A program made the position numbers and the translations under genes. The notes beneath the pieces were generated by a model that worked only from the letters and a program-made list of their open reading frames with translations, ran no database searches and was not told where the DNA came from. Positions 5,709 through 11,889 of a stretch of 11,889 bases of DNA are shown here, piece after piece. Every line of letters begins with the position of its first letter. Positions within the stretch are counted from its first letter, which is position 1. This stretch comes from Treponema sp. (GTDB taxonomy: Bacteria; Spirochaetota; Spirochaetia; Treponematales; Breznakiellaceae): contig JAISYA010000143.1 of assembly GCA_031270205.1 (NCBI GenBank), positions 1 to 11,889 on the forward strand. Reading direction: 5' to 3'.

Positions 5709-6377
5709 TTGATTGAGTACGTGGTTCCGACCAATATCGATGACCGGACGCTGGCCAGGGCGGCGCGGATTCTGGAGGACGGAGGGCTTGTCGCCCTGCC
5801 CACAGATACTTCCTGGAGTCTGGTTTGTTCCCTGCAATCCCCGGCGGGCATTAAAAAACTCAGGCGGCTTTCCGGGGAACGGGACGAGCGGCACTTTACC
5901 CTGCTCTGTTCGAATATTTCCCAATTCGGGGAGCTGTGCAGTCTTGACAACAGCCGTTTCCGCCTGATTAAGCGGCTTTCGCCGGGACCCTATGTGTTTA
6001 TCCTGAAAACCCTGCTGGGAACCGAAAAAGCCCTGGACATACGCCGCCGGGAAACGGGAGTGCGCATCCCCGACCATCCGGTGCCCCTGGCCCTGATAAA
6101 AACGCTGGCCCATCCCCTGTATTCGATAACGGCAAAAAAAAGCATGAAAACCGGGGCCGAATGGGAAGGCGGCGAAGCGGAGGCGGGAGACACTGAACTG
6201 CCCCCCATCCCCGAAGAGGACCTTTTTGAGGGCGGCTGGGAGCTTGAGGATATAGACGGGGTAAATTTGATTCTGGACAGCGGGGAAGAGCGGGAACGTA
6301 TCTTTTCCACGATTCTGGACCTCTCCGGGGAGGAAGTGGATATTCTTCGGAGAGGGGCGGGGCCGTGGCCTGTGTGA
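5709..6377 (+). CDS. YciO/YrdC/Sua5 family protein
   Basis: 222 residues. The YrdC-like fold is recognised from GGLVALPTDTSW (25-36), IKKLRRLSGERDERHFTLLCSN (48-69), SPGPYVFILK (91-100) and RRRETGVRIPDHP (112-124). This pattern is nearer to the YciO branch than to TsaC/Sua5, which makes threonylcarbamoyl-AMP for the t6A modification of tRNA; YciO proteins bind nucleotide or RNA and their role is less clear. An acidic stretch at about 148-183 appears to be an insertion compared with E. coli YciO. The start is TTG 5709: GGGAG ends 8 bases before it, and a stop codon at 5703-5705 rules out anything further upstream. It stands alone on the plus strand behind a gap with repeats. Confidence 0.88.
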   Translation: MIEYVVPTNIDDRTLARAARILEDGGLVALPTDTSWSLVCSLQSPAGIKKLRRLSGERDERHFTLLCSNISQFGELCSLDNSRFRLIKRLSPGPYVFILKTLLGTEKALDIRRRETGVRIPDHPVPLALIKTLAHPLYSITAKKSMKTGAEWEGGEAEAGDTELPPIPEEDLFEGGWELEDIDGVNLILDSGEERERIFSTILDLSGEEVDILRRGAGPWPV

Positions 6378-6411
6378 ACTTTACCGGTACTCATATTTTT
6401 TCACTTTCTGT

Positions 6412-6440
6412 TTGACAAGTATATACAACCATGATAAATT
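6412..6440 (+). promoter_or_regulatory. Sigma-70-type promoter for the DeoC-like aldolase gene
   Basis: A perfect TTGACA (6412-6417) is followed after 17 bases by TAAATT (6435-6440, 4 of 6 matches). Transcription would start near 6447. The palindromic element copy 2 then lies at the very start of the transcript, in a position where a bound repressor would block it. Confidence 0.65.
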
Positions 6441-6448
6441 TAGCTGAT

Positions 6449-6493
6449 TGAGGCTGTTCCAAAACTTCAGTTTTGGAGCAAGCTCGATTATTA
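6449..6493. repeat. Palindromic element, copy 2 (leader of the aldolase gene)
   Basis: The core CCAAAACTTCAGTTTTGG (6459-6476) has perfect 8-base arms around TC. The next pair also matches, and the symmetry extends over 6455-6480. It matches copy 1 at 38 of 45 positions, including the flank ending in TATTA or TTATTA. It lies between the predicted transcription start and the ribosome binding site AAGGAG at 6493-6498. Confidence 0.75.
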
Positions 6494-6504
6494 AGGAGCT
6501 TTTT

Positions 6505-7230
6505 ATGGCGATTGATTTCACCAAAATTGACAAATGGGCGTTGGGAAAGCACTTTGATCACAGTGTTTTGCCCAAAAACACCACTGAGGAAGATATCCGT
6601 AAGGGATGCAGAGAGGCGGTCAGGTACAATTGCGCGGCCTTTTATTCGGCCTCGCCCTACTGGACGCCGGTTGTGCTTGAGGAACTGAAAGGCTCCGATG
6701 TGCTTCCGGCAACGGGTATTGATTTTCCTTTCGGAGCTTCGCCGGGTAAATTAAAAGCCCTGGAGACCGAATATGCGGTAAAAGCGGGCTGTAAAGCGGT
6801 GGATATTGTGATCAATGTGGGCGCGCTGCGGGACAAGCGCTACGATGTCTGCAAACAGGAGTTGGTGGATTACAAGGCCGCCGCCGCCGGCACCCTGACC
6901 AAGGTGATCCTTGAGACCGCGTTCCTCACCGACGAGGAAATAGCCGCGGAGTGCAAGATCATTGCCGAAGTGGGCTGTGACTACGCCAAAACCGCCACGG
7001 GCCAGTTTGAAGGCCCCAGCATGAACCAATTCCTCGTTATGAAAAAGGCGCTGGCGGGTACGCCGGTTAAACTGAAAGTGGCGGGGGTCAAATTCCCCCG
7101 TCCCCAGAACGCGTATGCCTTCCTCCTTGCCGGCGCGGAGATAATCGGAACACGCGCCGCGGTGGAAATAATTGAGGCGCTGGATCAAATGCGGGAGATC
7201 GGGCTGCTGCCGCCGTACAATAAGGGATAA
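6505..7230 (+). CDS. DeoC-like (deoxyribose-phosphate aldolase family) class I aldolase
   Basis: 241 residues, close to the DeoC length. The beta-barrel motifs are in order: DIVINVG (100-106, Asp equivalent to the DERA catalytic Asp), the Schiff-base lysine K152 in DYAKTATGQFEG, and the second lysine K181 in KLKVAGVKFP. DERA cleaves 2-deoxyribose 5-phosphate to glyceraldehyde 3-phosphate and acetaldehyde. The KVAGVKFP loop differs from the usual KPAGGVR, so a related sugar phosphate is possible. The start ATG 6505 follows AAGGAG by 6 bases; an upstream in-frame ATG at 6448 would place the palindromic element inside the coding region and is rejected. The FGGY kinase gene follows 109 bases downstream on the same strand and could supply its phosphorylated substrate. 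I leave the symbol empty because specificity is uncertain. Confidence 0.9.
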   Translation: MAIDFTKIDKWALGKHFDHSVLPKNTTEEDIRKGCREAVRYNCAAFYSASPYWTPVVLEELKGSDVLPATGIDFPFGASPGKLKALETEYAVKAGCKAVDIVINVGALRDKRYDVCKQELVDYKAAAAGTLTKVILETAFLTDEEIAAECKIIAEVGCDYAKTATGQFEGPSMNQFLVMKKALAGTPVKLKVAGVKFPRPQNAYAFLLAGAEIIGTRAAVEIIEALDQMREIGLLPPYNKG

Positions 7231-7244
7231 TCGTGGTTTTGCGG

Positions 7245-7270
7245 ACGGCGCGAAAGCCGTACTGTTTTGT
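7245..7270 (+). terminator. Weak hairpin after the aldolase gene
   Basis: ACGGC (7245-7249) and GCCGT (7256-7260) form a 5-base-pair stem around GCGAAA, followed by ACTGTTTTGT. The T-run is interrupted, so it may only partly stop transcription before the kinase gene. Confidence 0.3.
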
Positions 7271-7279
7271 TGATTATAG

Positions 7280-7312
7280 AGCCTGTCCTAAAACTGAAGT
7301 GGCGGGAAAGCC
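7280..7312. repeat. Palindromic element, copy 3 (upstream of the FGGY kinase gene)
   Basis: The left arm at 7281-7295 matches copy 1 at 14 of 15 bases (CCTGTCC, then AAAACT). The centre is GA and the right arm is diverged, so only about 9 of 15 arm pairs remain. It lies 28 bases before the kinase start codon, just ahead of the ribosome binding site. Confidence 0.55.
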
Positions 7313-7339
7313 TCTATACTAAGGACTAAGGAGGAAAAT

Positions 7340-8896
7340 ATGGGAAAATACGTGGTCGGGATTGATGTGGGAACCACCGGGTCCAAGGCGATGGTCTTTG
7401 ATCTGAAGGGAAATGTGATCGGGAAGGGCTATCGGGAGTACAAGCTCAATGAACCTAAACCGAATTGGGTCGAAGTGGGCGCGCAATTTCTTCTGGACAT
7501 CACTTTTGAGGCGGTAAAAGACGCCATGGCCGACTCAAAAGTACCGAACAGCGAGATTGACGCTATCGGTTTTTCGGTGAACCGTTCCAGTTTTTGTCTG
7601 CTTGACGAAAATCTTAACGTCATTGACGACAAGTTTTATGTTTGGCTGGATTCCCGCGCCGAAAGCGTTATGGACGAAATGAACGGGAAAATTGCCCCCG
7701 CCGAGCGCAACCGGATTACCGGCATGCCCGGTTTCAATATTTTTGCCGCGGCAAAGTACTATTGGGTCAAGCAAAACGAGCGCGAAACCTACGAGAAGAC
7801 CAAATATTTCTCCACGGTGGCAAGTTACGTCATGTACGGCTTTGGCGCGGACCAATTCGCGGTGGAGATCAGTGACGGCACGGTAAGCGGCCTTATGGAT
7901 GTGCGCACCCTGGACTGGAACAGGGAACTGGCCGCCGCCCTGGGCTTTGACCTGGCAAAATTCCCCCCGCTGTGCAAACCGGGCGAGGTGGTGGGAACCA
8001 TTAAGGCCGCTGTGGCGGCAAAAACCGGCCTGGCGGCGGGCACGAAAATAGTGGCCGGTTCCGGCGATCAGCAGCTTGCGGCCATGGGCGCGGGGGTTAT
8101 CCGTGACGGGGCGGTCTCCCTTACCATCGGCACCTTCGGCCTCCTGGCGATAGGCCTGGCAAAGCCTGATTTTGCCGCCCTTGAGGGCCTGATGATCCCC
8201 TGCTCGCCGGTATTGGGTGTGTTTGAGGTGGAAGGCCCGCAAGTATCCGGGGCTACCTGTTACCGCTGGCTCAGAGATACCCTCTGCGCGGAAGACGCGG
8301 CGGAGGCGGCGCAAAAGGGCGTTGATCCCTATGTGCTGATGAGCGAAAAATACGTCTCCAAAAGCCCGCCCGGTTCCAACGGCGTTATCTTCTACTCCGC
8401 CCTTTTCGGCAGCGGTTATCCCACCTGGGACACCAACGCCACCGGCATGTTCCTGGGCCTCCGCAGTACCCATACCAAGGCGGATATGGTCCGCAGTGTT
8501 ATGGAAGGAATCACGCTGGAATCCCGCCGTATTCTGGAAGGCGTGCTGGCCGCCGGCGTGCGGATGGACAATGTGATTACCGTTACCGGGGGCGCGTCCA
8601 AAAGCCCCGAATGGCGCCAGATCATCGCCGACATCATGAACCGGAAAATCCGCACGCTGGATGTGGCGGACGCCGCCGTTCTGGGCGCCGCCGGCCTGGC
8701 CGCAATCGGCGCGGGATTGCTGAAAAACGTGGACGATGTAGTCGGCAGCATGGTACGCTTCGGCAAAGTGTACGATCCCATACCGGCCAACGTAGCGGTC
8801 TACGACAGGGTGTTCGCGGTTTATAAAGACGCCTACGAGGGGCTTAAGCAGGCCGGCGTGTTTACGAAGCTGGCCGATCTGCGCCCCAGGGAGTAG
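7340..8896 (+). CDS. FGGY-family carbohydrate kinase
   Basis: 518 residues, normal for the xylulokinase/glycerol-kinase superfamily. The N-terminal ATPase loop GIDVGTTGSKAMVFD is at 7-21. VAGSGDQQLAAMGAG has the putative catalytic base at D243. SLTIGTFG at 260-267 and VTGGASKSPEWRQIIAD at 415-431 mark the C-terminal actin-like domain that binds ATP. These enzymes phosphorylate sugars or polyols in the cytoplasm. Overall it is nearer to the xylulokinase-like group than to glycerol kinase; the specific sugar cannot be read. AAGGAGG lies a few bases before the ATG. The gene follows the DeoC-like aldolase gene, consistent with phosphorylate-then-cleave chemistry. Its last 35 bases overlap the 3' end of a convergent isomerase gene, and no terminator is seen between them. 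Confidence 0.93.
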   Translation: MGKYVVGIDVGTTGSKAMVFDLKGNVIGKGYREYKLNEPKPNWVEVGAQFLLDITFEAVKDAMADSKVPNSEIDAIGFSVNRSSFCLLDENLNVIDDKFYVWLDSRAESVMDEMNGKIAPAERNRITGMPGFNIFAAAKYYWVKQNERETYEKTKYFSTVASYVMYGFGADQFAVEISDGTVSGLMDVRTLDWNRELAAALGFDLAKFPPLCKPGEVVGTIKAAVAAKTGLAAGTKIVAGSGDQQLAAMGAGVIRDGAVSLTIGTFGLLAIGLAKPDFAALEGLMIPCSPVLGVFEVEGPQVSGATCYRWLRDTLCAEDAAEAAQKGVDPYVLMSEKYVSKSPPGSNGVIFYSALFGSGYPTWDTNATGMFLGLRSTHTKADMVRSVMEGITLESRRILEGVLAAGVRMDNVITVTGGASKSPEWRQIIADIMNRKIRTLDVADAAVLGAAGLAAIGAGLLKNVDDVVGSMVRFGKVYDPIPANVAVYDRVFAVYKDAYEGLKQAGVFTKLADLRPRE

Positions 8897-9815
8897 GGGG
8901 ACAGACCGCGCCGTCTTTGACGCCGCAGCCCAGGCCGCGGAAAAGCGCTTCTGTCCGCCGGCCGTATTCGACAAAATTTTCAAAACGCTGTTCCGGGTCT
9001 GATTTCACCGAAGCGTCATGAAAAACCGAGGCCATGTGGGGTTCTATGGAAAAACTTCCCCCATAGCCGCCGCTTATTATGCCGGCGAGGATTTTCTTTA
9101 ACTCGCAGCCGCCTTCGCCGGGAAAAAAATAAGTTTCCTCGCCGGTCTCCGTATTGCGGCAGCCATCCTTGATATGCACATGGACCACGCGGGCTTTCAA
9201 ATGTTCCCATACTTCAAGGCTGTCCTGATTGGGCCAGGGCCAGTTCTTGCGAAAATCCGGGGTAAGGCAGGGGTTCCCCGTATCGTAGACCAGCGCGAGG
9301 CCGGGAACCGCGTCAAGCATTTTCAGGGTATGTTCCCAGCTCATGCCCCCGTAGTTAAAACAGTTTTCATGCACCGGCGTAAGGCCCGCGTCCAGGAAAG
9401 AGCCGCATATCTCCCTGAGGCGGCTAAAGCGCAGGGTTTCTTTTTGATCCGACAGGGGCCGTCCCCGCTCATCGCGGATAATCGCGTAACTCATAATTCT
9501 GATGAGGGGGACTTTCAGTTTTTTCATCCGTTTAATTGCCCGCCCGACAGTTTCCCTGGTCGCGGCAAAATCATCGTCAACGCTTGTTCCCCAGTTTGCG
9601 ATGGTTGAACCGAAACAGTTGATTCCGATGCCGGCGGTTTCAAGGGCGGCGTATGCCCTGTCAAAGGATTCTTCGTCAAGATCGTGGATGTTTACGCCGT
9701 TTATGCTTCTCGCTTCAATATACCGCCAGCCCAGGGCCTTAATTGCCCTGATCTGTCCGGCTAAATCATCCGCCGCTTCGTCGGCAAAACCCGCCAAAAA
9801 AAGCTGCTTTTCCAT
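8862..9815 (-). CDS. Sugar phosphate isomerase/epimerase (xylose isomerase-like TIM barrel) 1
   Basis: 317 residues from ATG 9815. The metal-site residues expected of the AP-endonuclease-2/xylose-isomerase-like fold are visible: E150 (PVHENC), D178 (VYDTGNP), the histidines of VHVHIKDG (212 and 214) and E258 (SIEPHM). GFADEAADDL near the start is typical of this family. Such enzymes isomerise or epimerise sugars and keto-acids and include inositol-pathway members; the substrate is unknown. ATG 9815 lies 16 bases after the stop of the next isomerase gene, with GGGAG about 12 bases before it. A longer form would need TTG 9842, inside the upstream gene. The two are probably translated together. 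The last residues (GVKDGAVCPPTPWGADRPAS) run over the 3' end of the kinase gene and look like a non-conserved tail. Confidence 0.9.
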   Translation of the reverse strand: MEKQLFLAGFADEAADDLAGQIRAIKALGWRYIEARSINGVNIHDLDEESFDRAYAALETAGIGINCFGSTIANWGTSVDDDFAATRETVGRAIKRMKKLKVPLIRIMSYAIIRDERGRPLSDQKETLRFSRLREICGSFLDAGLTPVHENCFNYGGMSWEHTLKMLDAVPGLALVYDTGNPCLTPDFRKNWPWPNQDSLEVWEHLKARVVHVHIKDGCRNTETGEETYFFPGEGGCELKKILAGIISGGYGGSFSIEPHMASVFHDASVKSDPEQRFENFVEYGRRTEALFRGLGCGVKDGAVCPPTPWGADRPAS

Positions 9816-9831
9816 ATAGCCGTTTTTCTCC

Positions 9832-10650
9832 CTATCCCTCAAGAGCGCGCATGAACCGTATCGCCGCGGTAACGGTTCCGGCGGGATCGGCGGGCCGGGA
9901 AAAAATTTCCATACTTATCCAGCCTGAAAAGCCCGTTTCCCTTAAGGCTTTGAAAGCGGGGACGTAATCGGAACTGCCCGAACCGGGAGGGCCGCCGTCC
10001 ATTTCGTTGATGTGGACATGCCGAAGCGTTTCCCGGTTCCGCCGGATAAGGGCGTCCCAGCTTTCGGTTTCATCGCCCGTGTTGTGAAAATCGAACATGC
10101 CGGAAACGCCGGGGGAATTGACGGCCCGGACCATTTCCCCCGCCTCGTCAAGGGTGTTGACCACATCGCATTGGCCGTGATCGAGGGCTTCCAGCAGAAT
10201 ACGGGAGTTATGCGAAACGGCACAATCGCCCAGCGCGGCAAGGTTTTCTTTCAGTATGGTTTTGGCTTCCTCAATACTCTGGCCGGGACAGGCGCTTCGC
10301 TGTTTCGGGGAACCGAGGATCAAATTTCCCCCGCCCAGTTCCCCGGCGGCGGCGAGCAGGCGCCGCAGATGATCCAGCGCTGCCTGCCGCAGCTTTTTGT
10401 CCGGGCTGACCAGCGACAAAGGCCGGGGCGAAACGAGCAGCCAATGAAAACCGGCAAATTGCAGGCCGTTTTCTCCCAGAACCTTTTTCATTTCGCCGGT
10501 ACCGGCCCTGATATCTCCGCGGGAAAACGAACCGAAAAAAGTATAGGGGGCAAATTCAATCCCCCCATAACCGGCGCTTTTTGTGATCCTTCCCGCCTCA
10601 AAAGGGTCCAGCGGGCCGAAGAGTTCGTTGCAAAGGGCGTAGCGGATCAT
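9832..10650 (-). CDS. Sugar phosphate isomerase/epimerase (xylose isomerase-like TIM barrel) 2
   Basis: 272 residues, usual for the family. Metal-site candidates are E154 (ILLEALD), D187 and H189 (MFDFHN), H213 (HVHINE) and E248 (SMEIF). The N-terminus (MIRYALCNELFG) has the first barrel strand and the second strand follows at YGGIEFAPY. It differs clearly in sequence from the other isomerase here, so the pair is unlikely to be a recent duplication; different steps or substrates are likely. GGAG precedes the ATG by 5 bases. It is first of a two-gene set with the downstream isomerase. A palindromic element and a weak TTGTAA-N17-TAAAAC pair (10691-10696, 10668-10673) lie upstream. Its first 13 codons resemble the 5' end of the URO-D-like gene. 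Confidence 0.9.
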   Translation of the reverse strand: MIRYALCNELFGPLDPFEAGRITKSAGYGGIEFAPYTFFGSFSRGDIRAGTGEMKKVLGENGLQFAGFHWLLVSPRPLSLVSPDKKLRQAALDHLRRLLAAAGELGGGNLILGSPKQRSACPGQSIEEAKTILKENLAALGDCAVSHNSRILLEALDHGQCDVVNTLDEAGEMVRAVNSPGVSGMFDFHNTGDETESWDALIRRNRETLRHVHINEMDGGPPGSGSSDYVPAFKALRETGFSGWISMEIFSRPADPAGTVTAAIRFMRALEG

Positions 10651-10723
10651 TTTTTCTCCATACCTTTGTTTTACCGGTTTGCCGGCTTTGTTACAATGGA
10701 CTTGTTCCGCAGCCCGGCCGGTG

Positions 10724-10755
10724 TTCTGTTCGAAAACTTCAGTTTCCGGACAAGT
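10724..10755. repeat. Palindromic element, copy 4 (upstream of the isomerase genes)
   Basis: The inner 12-base arms (10727-10738 and 10741-10752) pair at 10 of 12 positions around TC, with CGAAAACT and AGTTTCCG near the centre. It lies about 75 bases before the isomerase start codon in the 117-base gap after the URO-D-like gene. It has no following T-run on either strand. A similar 16-base stretch at 10698 (GGACTTGTTCCGC...) partly repeats its right flank. Confidence 0.6.
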
Positions 10756-10767
10756 TCCGCTGCAATA

Positions 10768-11886
10768 TCATTTTGATTCTTTATCCGTCCACGCGGCAAG
10801 GGCGGCGCCGCAGTGAACGCGCCCGCGCAGATTGCGCCCCGCAGCCGAGGCCCGCTTTACCTCGGCGTGCGGCAGTCCTATAATTACAATTCCCCTGTCA
10901 ACCGTATTCTGATAGATGATTTCCATATCGTTATATTCAGGCTGCGACAAATTAACAGTGGATATTCCTCTGATCTCCGAAATATGCTCTATATAATGAT
11001 CGCCTTTTCCGCAAAAATGAATCCCCCCTCCAAAGACGCTGATGATCCGCTGATCGTGCGGTTTAACAAATTCCCTGTACATATCGCCCGAAATATTCAT
11101 CACCGCGTCGTTCCGTATTATCACCCCGCCCCGGTGCAGCAGCCCCCATTCAACGCTGCAGTCGGAGTCAAAGGGCGGAAAGAGCGCGTGGAATTTTTTG
11201 AGAAACGCGATTATCACATCCGTGAAAAAACCCAGGGCGGCGCATACCGTTTCCCGCTCGTCAAAAATGTCCAGGTAAAGTTCCGATCCCCAAAGCAGTT
11301 CCACCAGGGGCAGCGGCCCCTGGAGATCGGGATTGTACATATACACGTAACGCCTGACCGATGTATACGGCAGGGAAACTTCAGCCCAGCGTTCGGCAAA
11401 ATCAAAAACCCGCCCCGCAAGGGCTTTGGAAAAATCCATTTCCCCCCTGTCAAGGATGCGCCTGATGCCGGTCATTGCGCCGGGAAGCGTCCGTACGCCG
11501 GGCAGGGTATTCGACTCGCGGGGCATGATAAAGATTTCCGCGCCGTACATCGAAGGGACGATACCCGTTCCGTAATTGGGCCGCAGGGAAAGCAGTTCCC
11601 CGCCGCCTTCGGAAAGAATATCGGAAACGCCCTTGAGCTGCTGGTAGATCATCATATCAATATCATTAATACAATCGTTAATATTGACATCGGGCCAGGT
11701 AACAGCCGGCGCGGACTTTGGCCTGGAAGGCGCGAAATACCCCTCATGCAGTTTACAGCGGGCAAAGGAAAGCCACTGCATGGCAAGGCTTTCCTCGTCA
11801 GCCGCGCATATACGCCGCTCCAGGTCTTCAAGGTAAACAGAGAGGTCCATTGGGCCGGCGAATCCGTTACAAAGGGCATAACGCAT
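10768..11886 (-). CDS. Uroporphyrinogen decarboxylase-like (URO-D fold) protein of a sugar-catabolism locus
   Basis: 372 residues from ATG 11886. NYGTGIVPSMYGAEIFIM (104-121), SGDMYREFVKPHDQRI (266-281) and GGGIHFCGKGDH (286-297) recall URO-D-like proteins found beside carbohydrate genes in Firmicutes and spirochaetes. The family shares a TIM barrel with haem-pathway URO-D and with cobamide methyltransferases such as MtaA. The HFCG motif resembles their zinc-binding His-x-Cys, but no corrinoid protein gene is nearby, so the role is unknown and haem synthesis unlikely. From memory, relatives begin near MDLSVYLEDLERRI, so ATG 11850 is a possible true start. The preceding 12 residues (MRYALCNGFAGP) resemble the start of the neighbouring isomerase. 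No clear ribosome binding site precedes 11850, and the region before 11886 is outside the window, where the frame is still open. Confidence 0.82.
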   Translation of the reverse strand: MRYALCNGFAGPMDLSVYLEDLERRICAADEESLAMQWLSFARCKLHEGYFAPSRPKSAPAVTWPDVNINDCINDIDMMIYQQLKGVSDILSEGGGELLSLRPNYGTGIVPSMYGAEIFIMPRESNTLPGVRTLPGAMTGIRRILDRGEMDFSKALAGRVFDFAERWAEVSLPYTSVRRYVYMYNPDLQGPLPLVELLWGSELYLDIFDERETVCAALGFFTDVIIAFLKKFHALFPPFDSDCSVEWGLLHRGGVIIRNDAVMNISGDMYREFVKPHDQRIISVFGGGIHFCGKGDHYIEHISEIRGISTVNLSQPEYNDMEIIYQNTVDRGIVIIGLPHAEVKRASAAGRNLRGRVHCGAALAAWTDKESK

Positions 11887-11889
11887 CAG

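Noticed and set aside
6448..6504. Upstream ATG at 6448 as the aldolase start
   Set aside because: It would make the conserved palindromic element coding; ATG 6505 has a strong ribosome binding site and starts where the family starts.
7535..8983. A long minus-strand open frame opposite the FGGY kinase gene (482 codons)
   Set aside because: It lies opposite a complete kinase with all motifs, its translation is His/Gly/Arg-rich with no family motif, and such frames are common opposite GC-rich genes.
9816..9842. Longer isomerase 1 start at TTG 9842
   Set aside because: It lies inside the upstream gene without its own binding site, and ATG 9815 leads directly into the conserved first barrel strand.
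10012..10776. Plus-strand open frame opposite the second isomerase gene
   Set aside because: It is the shadow of a gene with conserved metal-site motifs and has no motif of its own.

Overview
The window is protein-dense DNA (GC-rich by eye), with genes on both strands and no RNA genes or complete mobile elements that I can recognise. A Treponema-like spirochaete, perhaps a gut species with many sugar-catabolism genes, fits best. Clues are an RpoS-like sigma factor behind a sigma-54 promoter, a layout known from spirochaetes such as Borrelia, and the mix of sugar-catabolism families. The taxon is an inference from style, not a match to a known genome.

Left part (1-2980). The window opens in the 3' end of a DUF4838-like gene that stops early. 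It is followed on the minus strand by a CcdA-thioredoxin fusion and, upstream of that, a Gfo/Idh/MocA dehydrogenase with a good promoter and two palindromes in its leader.

Middle (2981-6377). A Cof-type HAD phosphatase (+) converges on a 284-residue group-2 sigma factor (-). The sigma gene ends in a run of hairpins, the last a clear terminator. Its upstream region carries a full-consensus sigma-54 (-24/-12) promoter. The shared divergent region also serves a small unknown protein (+), possibly of GIY-YIG fold. A 212-base gap with tandem hairpins and a palindrome next to a -10 box precedes a YciO/Sua5-like gene that starts with TTG.

Right part (6400-11889). A DeoC-like aldolase and an FGGY sugar kinase lie on the plus strand and converge, with a 35-base coding overlap, on a minus-strand set: a URO-D-like protein followed by two xylose-isomerase-like TIM-barrel proteins. 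Dehydrogenase, isomerases, kinase and aldolase together could make up a route that oxidises or isomerises, phosphorylates and cleaves an uncommon sugar. The substrate cannot be read from the sequence.

Two observations stand out. First, the RpoN-to-RpoS-like promoter arrangement at 3956-4868. Second, a palindromic element (core CCAAAACT-TC-AGTTTTGG) present four times, at 2816, 6449, 7280 and 10724, each time just upstream of a sugar-catabolism gene. It is either a shared operator or a small dispersed repeat.
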